Source: Hyphomicrobiales bacterium (GTDB taxonomy: Bacteria > Pseudomonadota > Alphaproteobacteria > Rhizobiales > Rhizobiaceae). From it: 64,000 bases of DNA. A program made the translations under genes and the position numbers. Below the pieces are notes generated by a model that saw only the letters and a list, made by a program, of their open reading frames with translations, did no database searches and was not told where the DNA came from. The stretch is taken from contig UCJU01000003.1 in NCBI GenBank assembly GCA_900472925.1, forward strand, positions 269,685 to 333,684. Reading direction: 5' to 3'. Shown here in pieces: positions 29,644 to 37,806 of this stretch; positions within the stretch are counted from its first letter, which is position 1; every line of letters begins with the position of its first letter.

Positions 29644-30879
29644 TTAGAACTTTACTTTGACCGAGGTAGAAACGGCGGCAACGAGGTCGTTGCCGAAGCT
29701 GTAAGAGGCGTCGTTGCCATAGTTCTGTCCGCCGATAACGACCGCGCCAGAGCTACCGCTAGTGAGCACCCCAATGGCTCCAGCGAGACGAAGCTCTACG
29801 TTCTCAGTCGGTGCGTAAGAGACGCCAGTGCCAAGTGTCCAAGTGTCGGTCTGTGTACCAAAGCCCTGCGACGTGCCGCGGTCCCAAGTTACCGTAACCG
29901 CACCGCTCCACTGATCGTTGAATTTGTGACCTACACCTCCCGAGATAGTCCAGCCATCACGATAGCCGAGATCAAGCGAAGTTGCTGCGACACCGGGTGC
30001 GCAGATCGCAATGCCCGCTGCAGAGCAGTAAAAAGGTATCTTGCTGAACTGGCTCCAATCGGTCCACTTCACAGAACCAAGCGCCAACCAATCCGGCGCA
30101 ATCCCTGTTTGAAACTTAAACTCCAAAGAATCTGGCATGTTCTGTGAGCCATTAACAGGCAACACCAAGCCATTCACCTGAGACAGGTTCAATGTGCCTG
30201 TGATGTCGTTCAGCTTGACTTCACTGTTATAAACGAGACTGGCGCGGAGTGCGTATTCGGGAATTTCATAGGCAACACCTGTGCGCCATCCCCAACCATC
30301 TGCTTTCAAATCAAGACGACCAACACCCGTTCCTGGGACGAAAGCGTCTGGAATGACCTGGCGTTCCTTAAAGCCTGAAAGCTCTTGATAAAATCCACCA
30401 CCAATCAGGCGCAACTGACCTTTGCCGACATCAAATCTGTACGAGCAGGTTAGCGCGTAGTTATCGCTCTCAACTTTGGTTTCGATATTTTCGTTAGCAC
30501 CGGCCCAATTGCGACCTGGTTTTGTATGCGCTCCCCACGGCTGAGAATAATCCACCATACAATCAGTGGCATCGCTAAAACCGGCTTTCAGACCAACACG
30601 CGGAACCCAATAACTTTCACTGTCATCAGTAGATGTGGACAAGCCATTCAAGTTTCCGCCACCTGCGGGAATGGACGGGTTCGTATCAACGGCATTCTTC
30701 AACTTGCGCTGAGGCGCAACAAACGTCGCAGCCGATTCGGCCGCAAATCGTGAATTGTCAAAAAGCAGATCAATATTATATCCGCCGCGCTCAAGACCAC
30801 CCGCAAATGCCGGCGTGATCGATGTGATGCCGATAGCAAGGCCCAAAGCGCCACTGATAAAATGATTTTGTGTTGCCAT
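29644..30879 (-). CDS. OmpP1/FadL-family outer-membrane porin
   Basis: The 411-residue product has a signal peptide ending near ITPAFAGG. The N-terminal hatch-like segment and alternating beta strands are typical of the OmpP1/FadL/TodX family, and it ends in a short aromatic-type strand (SVKVKF). The family lets hydrophobic compounds such as long-chain fatty acids across the outer membrane; the real substrate here is unknown. ATG 30879 has GGGGAG upstream and gives a clean signal peptide; TTG 30891 is four codons earlier. The long upstream region carries repeated TGCAGTGC motifs. Confidence 0.88.
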   Translation of the reverse strand: MATQNHFISGALGLAIGITSITPAFAGGLERGGYNIDLLFDNSRFAAESAATFVAPQRKLKNAVDTNPSIPAGGGNLNGLSTSTDDSESYWVPRVGLKAGFSDATDCMVDYSQPWGAHTKPGRNWAGANENIETKVESDNYALTCSYRFDVGKGQLRLIGGGFYQELSGFKERQVIPDAFVPGTGVGRLDLKADGWGWRTGVAYEIPEYALRASLVYNSEVKLNDITGTLNLSQVNGLVLPVNGSQNMPDSLEFKFQTGIAPDWLALGSVKWTDWSQFSKIPFYCSAAGIAICAPGVAATSLDLGYRDGWTISGGVGHKFNDQWSGAVTVTWDRGTSQGFGTQTDTWTLGTGVSYAPTENVELRLAGAIGVLTSGSSGAVVIGGQNYGNDASYSFGNDLVAAVSTSVKVKF

Positions 30880-31254
30880 ATCTCTCCCCAATCACGGCAA
30901 TATCGTGTTGCAGACCGTGCAGTGCTTTGAAAAAAAAGACAATCTGCCGCATGGCGGACGTGCCATTTTGCAGTGCAAAAAAAATTTACGTAAAATGCTG
31001 ATCAACCCACCTTCCATCCGTTAAGTTGGGTCATTATTCTAAGAACTGCGGCTATTACCCTTATGGATAGAATGATATCCCATTAAGCGCGTAAAGTGTG
31101 TCTGTAGCACCACATACATAATTTTCACATGGAAATGCCACGATTTCGCCGCCATGGATGGATTTGGCAGGTAAGAGCGGCCCGTATCAGACCTAAAGAA
31201 TCTCCGAATCTCTCGTGAGAAGACGAGAGAGGAGTCTGTGGCGGCTTGCATAAC
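30880..31254. other. Long upstream region of the FadL-type gene with repeated TGCAGTGC
   Basis: This stretch of about 375 bases has no gene I can support. TGCAGTGC occurs at 30918-30925 and again at 30969-30976, each near an A-run. The second copy is the centre of the perfect 11-base palindrome TTGCAGTGCAA (30968-30978). A weaker inverted repeat TCTCGT / ACGAGA lies near 31211-31229. The palindromes may be operator sites for the porin gene. Confidence 0.4.
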
Positions 31255-31255
31255 G

Positions 31256-31288
31256 AAAAAAGGCGCTCTTCGGTGTGAAAAGCGCCTT
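31256..31288 (-). terminator. Intrinsic terminator after valS
   Basis: On the minus strand AAGGCGCT (from 31288) pairs with AGCGCCTT (31260-31267), followed by six T, 29 bases after the valS stop. Confidence 0.87.
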
Positions 31289-31316
31289 CCGTATGTTCAG
31301 CGTATTGTAAACCTAA

Positions 31317-34160
31317 TCAGCCAGCTTCACTAACGCGCTGGAGCGCAATCCGCAGGCTTTTGATTTCCACTTCGAGCTCGGCTTTTCTGTCACGGTCAGC
31401 GGCAACGACGGCAGGGTCGGCATTGGCCACAAACTTCTCATTGGAGAGCTTCTTGTCGATGCGCTCCATTTCCGCATCGGCCTTGCCGATCGCCTTTTCG
31501 AGACGGGCTTTTTCAGCACCGACATCGATCAGGTTGCCCAAGGGTACACAGACTGTTGCTTCACCGAGAACGATCTGCGCCGAGCCCTTTGGCGCCACAT
31601 CTGCTGCCAGGATTTCGTCTGCCCGTGCCAACCGCCGGATTGCCGCCGAGTGGCGGTCAAGGCGCGTTTCTGTCGTTGGATTGGCACCGACGATCACCAG
31701 CGGTGCCATCGCGGCTGGTGGAACGTTCATTTCCGCACGGGTCGAGCGGATGCCAGACACCAGATCAACCAACCAGTTGATTTCGGCTGCGGCGGCGTCG
31801 TCGCGGAATGTGGGTACGGGCCAATCCGTGTGGCACAGCAGACCTTGACGCGCTGCGCCCTCGCCTGCGGTATGTTCCCACAACTCCTCCGTCATGAACG
31901 GCATAAAGGGGTGCAGAAGCTTGTAGATTTCTTCCAGAACAAAAGCCGCGCAAGCCTGAGCTTCGGTCTTTGCGACTTCGTCTTCGCCACTGAAAACAGG
32001 CTTCAGCAGTTCCAGATACCAATCGCAGAACTGGTTCCAGACAAAACGGTAAAGAGCACTTGCCGCATCGTTGAAACGATAGTTTTCAATTGCGGTTGTC
32101 ACCTCTTTTGCAGCATCGGCAAGTTCGGTCAAAATCCAGCGATTGATCGTTTGCGTTGTGGCTTCCGGCAGGAAATGCGGGTCGCGCTTGACGCCATTCA
32201 TCTCAGCGAAACGTGTCGCGTTCCACAGCTTTGTGCCGAAGTTGCGATAGCCAGCAATGCGGGCCGGATCCAGCTTCACATCGCGTCCCTGCGCGGCCAT
32301 GATGGCCAGCGTGAAGCGCAGCGCATCCGCACCATATTCGTCGATCAAATCCAGGGGATCGATAACGTTGCCCTTGGACTTCGACATCTTCTGGCCGTTC
32401 TTGTCGCGAACCAGCGCATGGATGTAGATCGTGTGGAAGGGCTCGACAGGGTTACCGGCATCATCCTTCATGAAATGCAGCCCCATCTGCATCATGCGAA
32501 CGACCCAGAACGGGATGATATCGAAACCCGTCACCAGGACATTGGTCGGATAATACCGCGCCAGTTCTGGCGTCTTTTCCGGCCATCCCAAGGTGGAGAA
32601 CGGCCAAAGCGCAGACGAGAACCATGTGTCGAGAACGTCTTCGTCGCGGGTCAGAATTTCACCCGGCTTGAAGTTCTCAAGCTTCTCCTCGACCCAGGCC
32701 TTCCACGGACCCTCATGGGCGATGTAATGCTGAATAGCGGCCTGGAGCGCCTCTTCTTCGGTCTTTTCAACGAAAACCTGGCCATCCGGGCCATACCATG
32801 CCGGAATCTGGTGACCCCACCAGAGCTGCCGCGAAATGCACCATGGCTGGATGTTTTCCATCCATTGGAAGTAGGTGTTTTCCCAGTTCTTCGGAACGAA
32901 GTTTGTTCGCCCTTCACGAACGGATTCGATGGCAGGCTTGGCGAGCGTCTTGTTGTCCACCCACCATTGCTCTGTCATGCGGGGCTCTATCGGTACGCCA
33001 CCACGGTCACCATGTGGGACCATGTGTTTGTGCGGCTCGATCTTGTCGAGGAGGCCCAATTCTTCGAAGATTTCCACGATCACTTTTCGTGCATAGAAGC
33101 GATCCTGCCCTTCCAGACGATCCCAGGCGCCATGCAGGGCTGCCGGATGATCTAGTCCTTCGAGGAAGTCCTCGTTTTCCTTGATTGTAATGGTCGCATC
33201 GACATTGAGGATGTTGATGGCGCGAAGGCCCGCACGCTTGCCGACTTCGAAGTCGTTAAAGTCGTGCGCGGGCGTGATCTTCACCGCACCGGTGCCAGCT
33301 GCCGGATCGGCATATTCATCCGCAACAATCGGGATTCTGCGCCCGACGATCGGCAGAATGACATGCTTGCCGACGATGGACTTGTAGCGTTCGTCTTCCG
33401 GGTTCACGGCAATGCCGGTATCGCCCAGCATGGTTTCCGGACGGGTCGTGGCAACGACGATATAGTCGCGCGTCTCATACTCGGTTGGCTGTCCGCGGTC
33501 ATCCCAGGCGCAAGGATATTGATAGGTAACGCCCTTTTCCAAGGGATAACGGAAGTGCCAGAGGTTGCCCTTCACTTCCAACTGCTCGACTTCCATATCG
33601 GAAATCGCCGTCAAAAGCTTTGGATCCCAGTTCACAAGGCGCATATCCTTGTAGATCAGGCCTTCCTTGTAGAGCGTCACAAAAACTTCCAGGACGGCTT
33701 CGGACAGGCCCTCATCCATGGTGAAGCGCTCGCGCGACCAGTCGCAGGATGCGCCCAGACGCTTCAGCTGGTTGAAGATCAAGCCGCCGGACTCTTCCTT
33801 CCACTGCCAGACTTTTTCGATGAACGCTTCGCGGCCCATGGCTCGACGGCCTGGCAACTGCTGTTCCATCAGTTTGCGCTCGACAACCATCTGTGTGGCG
33901 ATGCCAGCATGGTCCATGCCGGGCTGCCACAGCACGTCCTTGCCGCGCATACGCTCGAACCGGACCATGATGTCCTGAAGCGTGTTGTTGAGCGCGTGCC
34001 CCATATGCAGCGAACCGGTAACATTTGGCGGCGGGATCACGATGGTGAACGTTTCCGCGTCCGGCTTTGCGTTTGCGCCTGCGCGAAACGCATTGGCCTC
34101 ATCCCAAGCCTTGGCGATTTTGGGTTCTACGGATGCGGAATCGTAGGTCTTTTCGAGCAT
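31317..34160 (-). CDS. valS: Valyl-tRNA synthetase
   Basis: This class I synthetase charges tRNA-Val. The 947-residue product has HMGH at residues 52-55 (PPPNVTGSLHMGH), KMSKSKGN in the catalytic core, an editing domain between them, and a C-terminal coiled-coil arm with repeated Arg/Lys/Glu (KARLEKAIGKADAEMERIDKKL). It follows popZ by 152 bases with a terminator between them. Confidence 0.97.
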   Translation of the reverse strand: MLEKTYDSASVEPKIAKAWDEANAFRAGANAKPDAETFTIVIPPPNVTGSLHMGHALNNTLQDIMVRFERMRGKDVLWQPGMDHAGIATQMVVERKLMEQQLPGRRAMGREAFIEKVWQWKEESGGLIFNQLKRLGASCDWSRERFTMDEGLSEAVLEVFVTLYKEGLIYKDMRLVNWDPKLLTAISDMEVEQLEVKGNLWHFRYPLEKGVTYQYPCAWDDRGQPTEYETRDYIVVATTRPETMLGDTGIAVNPEDERYKSIVGKHVILPIVGRRIPIVADEYADPAAGTGAVKITPAHDFNDFEVGKRAGLRAINILNVDATITIKENEDFLEGLDHPAALHGAWDRLEGQDRFYARKVIVEIFEELGLLDKIEPHKHMVPHGDRGGVPIEPRMTEQWWVDNKTLAKPAIESVREGRTNFVPKNWENTYFQWMENIQPWCISRQLWWGHQIPAWYGPDGQVFVEKTEEEALQAAIQHYIAHEGPWKAWVEEKLENFKPGEILTRDEDVLDTWFSSALWPFSTLGWPEKTPELARYYPTNVLVTGFDIIPFWVVRMMQMGLHFMKDDAGNPVEPFHTIYIHALVRDKNGQKMSKSKGNVIDPLDLIDEYGADALRFTLAIMAAQGRDVKLDPARIAGYRNFGTKLWNATRFAEMNGVKRDPHFLPEATTQTINRWILTELADAAKEVTTAIENYRFNDAASALYRFVWNQFCDWYLELLKPVFSGEDEVAKTEAQACAAFVLEEIYKLLHPFMPFMTEELWEHTAGEGAARQGLLCHTDWPVPTFRDDAAAAEINWLVDLVSGIRSTRAEMNVPPAAMAPLVIVGANPTTETRLDRHSAAIRRLARADEILAADVAPKGSAQIVLGEATVCVPLGNLIDVGAEKARLEKAIGKADAEMERIDKKLSNEKFVANADPAVVAADRDRKAELEVEIKSLRIALQRVSEAG

Positions 34161-34261
34161 TTACTGGCCTGAATTCTAGAGTTCTGTGTAGATTTTTAAT
34201 AAGGATGGTCAGTCGAGAGTCAACAAAAAGCGGATATTTTCGCTACCATGCTTATCAAACG

Positions 34262-34290
34262 AAAAAGCCGCCCCTGCTAGAGGAGCGGCT
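34262..34290 (-). terminator. Intrinsic terminator after popZ
   Basis: On the minus strand AGCCGCTCC (from 34290) pairs with GGGGCGGCT (34266-34274) through one wobble pair and is followed by five T. The wobble makes the stem better on this strand. Confidence 0.82.
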
Positions 34291-34312
34291 CATATTGCAA
34301 TATCTCGTCTTT

Positions 34313-35224
34313 TTAACGACGGGGGCCGCGCGCGACTCGTTCAATCTCTTCCCGAACAAGGCGCTCTACCAACGTTGGAAGATTATCTTCTAGCCAGTCC
34401 TGCAACATCGGGCGCAACATGTCCTGTGCCATCTGTTCGACGGTAGGGCGTTCCACACCGTCGAACATTTCGGCAAGCTCACCAAAAGATTGAGCAATCT
34501 GCGCACCAGCGGCTGCCGAAATGAGGTTGAGCGAAAGATTGCTTTCCTGCTGGGTGGTTTCCGGCGGCGGCGGCTGTACCGGCTGCTCGGCCACGATTTC
34601 CGGCTGCACCGGCACGGGAGCAGGCTTTTCCGGCTCTACGGCACCGCGAAGCTCAAGACCTTCCCAACCCGGCAACGGGCGCGTTTGAAGGGGAGCGGCC
34701 GCGGGTGCCGCGACTTGTGCGACCTGCGGCTGGCGCACTGGCGCTGGCGGCGCGACATTCAACAGCGGGCGCAGATCATTGGGACGTGGCGCCTGCGGCG
34801 GTCGCTCTTGCTGGACTGCGGGCTGCGGAGCAACCGGGGTCTCCACGAGCCGTTCTGCAGCAAAACTTTGCGGACCAAGAGCTGCATTGCGATCTGCGGC
34901 TGCGCGGACGCGGGCTGCAACATCAGCCAGCGACATCGTTTTTTCAGCACCTTCGTCGCCAGCCATCTCGTCTCTTGCAGCCATTGCAGCCTCATGCTGC
35001 TGGCGTGCCCCGTAACCCTGATTTGCTGCGGGGGGCACATGGGCTGGGGGGCTTGCGAGTTCTGCAGAAAATGAAGATGCAGCCTCTTCCTCTTCGTCAT
35101 AGACAGGAGGCAAGGTTGCCGAGAATGCATCACCGGAGGCAGGCTCGTTGCTTTCAATGATCCTGCGAATGGACGCCAGAATTTCTTCCATGGATGGTTC
35201 GCGCGCGACGTTGGGCTGAGCCAT
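34313..35224 (-). CDS. popZ: Polar organising protein PopZ (DUF2497)
   Basis: PopZ self-assembles into a polar scaffold that anchors the chromosome origin region and cell-cycle proteins; in Agrobacterium it marks the growing pole. The 303-residue product has the short N-terminal helix EPSMEEILASIRRIIES (residues 9-24) and a long acidic Pro/Gln-rich disordered middle. The C-terminal oligomerisation helices span about residues 225-303 (LISAAAGAQIAQSFGELAEMF and PMLQDWLEDNLPTLVERLVREEIERV). The location just upstream of valS is the conserved position of this gene in Agrobacterium. Confidence 0.93.
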   Translation of the reverse strand: MAQPNVAREPSMEEILASIRRIIESNEPASGDAFSATLPPVYDEEEEAASSFSAELASPPAHVPPAANQGYGARQQHEAAMAARDEMAGDEGAEKTMSLADVAARVRAAADRNAALGPQSFAAERLVETPVAPQPAVQQERPPQAPRPNDLRPLLNVAPPAPVRQPQVAQVAAPAAAPLQTRPLPGWEGLELRGAVEPEKPAPVPVQPEIVAEQPVQPPPPETTQQESNLSLNLISAAAGAQIAQSFGELAEMFDGVERPTVEQMAQDMLRPMLQDWLEDNLPTLVERLVREEIERVARGPRR

Positions 35225-35383
35225 TTTAATCCCCGATTTCCAAGTTCAAGTCGGAACGGAGCAAATATCCGCACTCCGAATCACCCTCACTGTAGGGCAA
35301 CGCCGGATGGAAATGAATCCATGCAGCCGTACTAAGCTGCTCGCTGCACAGCTTTATTTCTCATCTCTCGAAAAACCAAACAA

Positions 35384-35413
35384 AAATGCCGGACCTGTAA
35401 AGGCCCGGCATTT
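35384..35413 (-). terminator. Intrinsic terminator after the second PIMT-like gene
   Basis: On the minus strand AAATGCCGG pairs with CCGGCATTT with one internal mismatch and a further CC/GG pair, followed by T-rich sequence. It isolates this gene from popZ. Confidence 0.82.
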
Positions 35414-35440
35414 GACTGTCAGCTAAGACGTTTTCGAGAA

Positions 35441-36112
35441 TCAGAAAACAAACTCTCTTGTCTTGGCAAAGCCTGGAACAGGTTTGACCGAGGCATTGAA
35501 GAACGGTGTCGACGAGGTACCCTTGCCGTCGCGGCGATAGACCGTCGCCTTTGCAGAATTTCCGTAACCGACAACGGCGACCAGACGCCCACCATCATGA
35601 AGCTGATCGAGAAGCGCTGCTGGCACCTCTTCGACAGAACCATTGATGAAAATGACATCGTAAGGCGCTTCTGCTGCGTGACCCTTGGCAAGCTCCCCGG
35701 TAACGGTCGCGACATTGTCATAACCAAGCGCTGAAAGCTTTTCAGTGGCAGCGGCGCTTAGCTCTTCATCGGACTCAAGCGCAACGACCGAGCCAGCGAG
35801 CTGTGACAGCAACGCTGAAACATAGCCAAGACCTGCACCCACTTCCAGAACGACATCGTCCTTGGTGATGGCTGCGAGTTGCAACATCTTCGCCAGTGGC
35901 GAGGCCTTCATGATGTAACGAGGCGCAAGCCCATCCTTGGCCGGAGAGATCTGCAAATCCTCATCCGCATAGGCAATCTGCTTTACGCCAGCAGGAACGA
36001 ATTCCTCGCGCGGTACGGCCAGAAAAGCCTTCAGTACAGAATGCGAGGTCACATCGGTCGTGCGCAACTGGCTGTCGACCATTTTGCCGCGTGCGGTTTC
36101 GAAGTCCATCAT
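35441..36112 (-). CDS. Second PIMT-family methyltransferase
   Basis: The 223-residue cytosolic protein belongs to the isoaspartyl methyltransferase superfamily, with SAM motif I LEVGAGLGY near residue 89 and YDVIFINGSVEEVP. As in the other copy in this window, the TISQP substrate signature is missing; the aligned part reads GLAPRYIMKASPLAKM. In Sinorhizobium a gene of this type is the neighbour of tolC, but here no tolC lies between it and popZ. Two ATG codons in tandem are possible starts (36112, 36109), with GAGG upstream. Confidence 0.85.
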   Translation of the reverse strand: MMDFETARGKMVDSQLRTTDVTSHSVLKAFLAVPREEFVPAGVKQIAYADEDLQISPAKDGLAPRYIMKASPLAKMLQLAAITKDDVVLEVGAGLGYVSALLSQLAGSVVALESDEELSAAATEKLSALGYDNVATVTGELAKGHAAEAPYDVIFINGSVEEVPAALLDQLHDGGRLVAVVGYGNSAKATVYRRDGKGTSSTPFFNASVKPVPGFAKTREFVF

Positions 36113-36292
36113 GTCGTTTTCGCCTCAAATATAACTCGAAGGCAGCATGAAATTCAGACCGCCGTGACGTACTGTCTTAATTGCCTGCGTCGTTGCTTTC
36201 AAGCACAAGCGCGCATGCGCAACAGGAAAAAGGCGAGTTGTGTCTTTCGTTTCCTATTTAGCAGCTCAAGTCATTCAGATTTGCCGTCGATC

Positions 36293-36317
36293 GGAACTTT
36301 TTATCCGCCTAATCGTT
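36293..36317 (+). promoter_or_regulatory. EcfG-type general stress promoter for the DUF3309 gene
   Basis: GGAAC (36293-36297) and CGTT (36314-36317) are separated by exactly 16 bases, matching the alphaproteobacterial EcfG/RpoE2/SigT consensus GGAAC-N16-17-CGTT. It lies 41 bases upstream of the DUF3309 start. Confidence 0.8.
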
Positions 36318-36358
36318 CATAAGGGACTGGAAACGCTCAACAACATTCGGAGGCCAGC

Positions 36359-36511
36359 ATGCTTGGCACAATTCTCGTCGTCCTGCTCATTTTGTTCCTA
36401 ATTGGCGCCCTGCCAAATTGGGGTTACCACAATTACGGTTACGGTCTCTCAGGCGGCCTGGGCCTTGTTCTTGTCATCGTGCTGGTTCTGGTTCTTCTCG
36501 GCCGTATCTGA
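36359..36511 (+). CDS. DUF3309 small membrane protein
   Basis: The 50-residue protein consists of two hydrophobic helices around a Gly/Tyr-rich turn: MLGTILVVLLILFLIGALP, then NWGYHNYGYG, then [18 protein letters not shown]. This is the DUF3309 pattern; the function is unknown. GGAGG lies five bases before the ATG. A perfect EcfG promoter motif upstream and a strong terminator downstream make it a complete monocistronic unit, so it is predicted to be a general stress response gene. Confidence 0.88.
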   Translation: MLGTILVVLLILFLIGALPNWGYHNYGYGLSGGLGLVLVIVLVLVLLGRI

Positions 36512-36521
36512 CGTCCTTTTC

Positions 36522-36559
36522 AAAAGCCGCATCACTCACCGACAGAGGATGCGGCTTTT
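36522..36559 (+). terminator. Intrinsic terminator after the DUF3309 gene
   Basis: AAAAGCCGCATC (36522-36533) pairs perfectly with GATGCGGCTTTT (36548-36559) around a 14-base loop, 10 bases after the stop codon. Confidence 0.85.
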
Positions 36560-36655
36560 CCGCGAAACTTCTTAGCTTTTTTCAAAGCTAGCCTATTGCG
36601 TGGAAAATGGATTCGTTCTAAATCCCCGCCATGGCTTGAGACATCAGGCTTGTGA

Positions 36656-36729
36656 GGCCTCGTGGCGGAGTGGTGACGCAGAGGACTGCAAATCCTTGTA
36701 CCCCGGTTCAATTCCGGGCGAGGCCTCCA
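36656..36729 (+). tRNA. tRNA-Cys (anticodon GCA)
   Basis: The acceptor stem GGCCTCG (36656-36662) pairs with CGAGGCC (36719-36725), followed by the discriminator U that is an identity element for tRNA-Cys and an encoded CCA (36727-36729). The anticodon loop CTGCAAA has GCA at 36688-36690, and the T arm CCCGG-TTCAATT-CCGGG is intact. It sits between two stress-type small genes. Confidence 0.97.
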
Positions 36730-36838
36730 GAAAAATAAATCACCAGTTTTTTCACGGATTTGCAAAGTTTTCTTAAAGTGGATTGTTTGATCCGCTAGAC
36801 GTTTCTGCATTTCGAATTTATCCACATCATCAGGCACT

Positions 36839-36863
36839 GGAACATAGCGCGTCGCTGGCAGTT
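36839..36863 (+). promoter_or_regulatory. Near-consensus EcfG-type promoter upstream of a small lipoprotein gene
   Basis: GGAAC (36839-36843) is followed after 16 bases by AGTT, one mismatch from the CGTT consensus. It lies 58 bases upstream of the lipoprotein ATG and has the same geometry as the two perfect copies nearby. Confidence 0.5.
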
Positions 36864-36920
36864 TACCGCGATGACGCGTGTACACGCTCAGCTGTGCCGA
36901 TGATATTTTGGGAGAAAACC

Positions 36921-37208
36921 ATGAAATTGATGACCTCTATATTCGTTGCAGGTCTGGCATTTGCCACGGCCGGATGTACGACATCGATCTCATCCTCAAG
37001 CTATGAGCCTATTCCCGGCAGCATAACCTACAACGGGCAACCGCGCACAAAGCTCACGAAATCGCCTATAGGCAGCACGTTCACGCATAATTTCCGTCGC
37101 TTCGATGACCGGGTTGTCGAGGTCTATCAAATCCAGCCCGACCGCTCTTTGAAAATCATCGACCGCCGGATTATTCGCAGTTGGTCGTTTCTGGGCCGAG
37201 ACGACTGA
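36921..37208 (+). CDS. Small putative lipoprotein of unknown function
   Basis: The 95-residue protein starts MKLMTSIFVAGLAFATAGC, a short signal peptide with candidate lipidated Cys19. The residue at -3 is Thr, so the lipobox is imperfect. The mature part is basic, with YNGQPRTKLTKSPIGSTFTHNF and ends VYQIQPDRSLKIIDRRIIRSWSFLGRDD. I do not recognise the family. GGGAG precedes the ATG; a longer open frame from 36783 lacks support. A near-consensus EcfG promoter lies upstream. Confidence 0.75.
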   Translation: MKLMTSIFVAGLAFATAGCTTSISSSSYEPIPGSITYNGQPRTKLTKSPIGSTFTHNFRRFDDRVVEVYQIQPDRSLKIIDRRIIRSWSFLGRDD

Positions 37209-37277
37209 CAAATTGCGGATTGAATAGCGCCCCATAAGCTTCTAAACGCTGTTCCAATCTTTGAATACGCGGGAAAC

Positions 37278-37526
37278 ATGATGCAAACGCTTTGGACAAA
37301 ACCCGTGCTGGTCGCTTTGGAAGAGCCCAGCGTCTACGTCAGCATCGATTCGACGCAGGCAGCCTCATGGGCGCTGATCGAAGACTGGCCAGAGGAAGAC
37401 GGCGAGATGCTGGACAAGGCACTTCTCGTCTTTGCCGCTGTCGATGCAGGCAAGAAGAAGCCGGAAGACGCCAGAAAGGCATTCATTGATGCCGCAATCG
37501 AGGCTGGCCTGGATATAAAGTCATAA
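37278..37526 (+). CDS. DUF982 protein
   Basis: The 82-residue soluble protein matches the DUF982 family, common in multiple copies in Rhizobiales, with VSIDSTQAASWALIEDWPEEDG and the helical C-terminus ARKAFIDAAIEAGLDIK. The function is unknown. GGGAAAC precedes the tandem ATG. It is 69 bases downstream of the lipoprotein gene and could share its transcript. Confidence 0.82.
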   Translation: MMQTLWTKPVLVALEEPSVYVSIDSTQAASWALIEDWPEEDGEMLDKALLVFAAVDAGKKKPEDARKAFIDAAIEAGLDIKS

Positions 37527-37751
37527 TGACGCAGACGCGTTTCCGCTCTTAAAATGCGAGCTTCGTGGGTCTAAGATACGGCGATGAAAGCCGAGGCGTT
37601 ACTATCAATGAAAAAATTCGTTTTTATTCTTCTGCTGGCATGCTTGGTGCTGAGCATTGTCGGTCACTGGATTTTTGCACTTGTCGTGATGTAGGCGAGA
37701 ATTGCGACCTTCGACAGACGGCCTGATATTAACAATTCACGCGCCTGTCAC
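37527..37751. other. Short-gene intergenic stretch
   Basis: Apart from the possible 28-residue membrane peptide described separately, I see no gene in this stretch. No terminator is obvious after the DUF982 gene. Confidence 0.4.
37608..37694 (+). CDS. Possible 28-residue membrane peptide
   Basis: This short frame encodes a basic start (MKKF) and a single hydrophobic helix, FVFILLLACLVLSIVGHWIF, typical of small bacterial membrane peptides. GAGG lies 11 bases upstream, rather far. An in-frame ATG at 37584 would add eight residues. No promoter motif is clear. Treat it as a candidate only. Confidence 0.32.
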   Translation: MKKFVFILLLACLVLSIVGHWIFALVVM

Positions 37752-37776
37752 GGAACTTCGTTAAGTTTTGCACGTT
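37752..37776 (+). promoter_or_regulatory. Perfect EcfG-type general stress promoter of a 29-residue peptide gene
   Basis: GGAAC (37752-37756) and CGTT (37773-37776) are 16 bases apart, a full consensus match. Transcription should begin near 37783, leaving a leader of about 24 bases with a strong Shine-Dalgarno. Confidence 0.82.
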
Positions 37777-37806
37777 CTTCTTCCACACATAATGGAGGGT
37801 AAAGCG

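Noticed and set aside
31650-33155. A 501-codon open frame on the plus strand inside valS
   Set aside because: It is the antisense shadow of a well-matched valS gene in high-GC DNA; the product has no coherent domains and no Shine-Dalgarno.
36512-36730. Integrative element attached to tRNA-Cys
   Set aside because: The tRNA gene lies in small-gene surroundings, but there is no integrase and no repeated 3' tRNA fragment visible downstream in the window.
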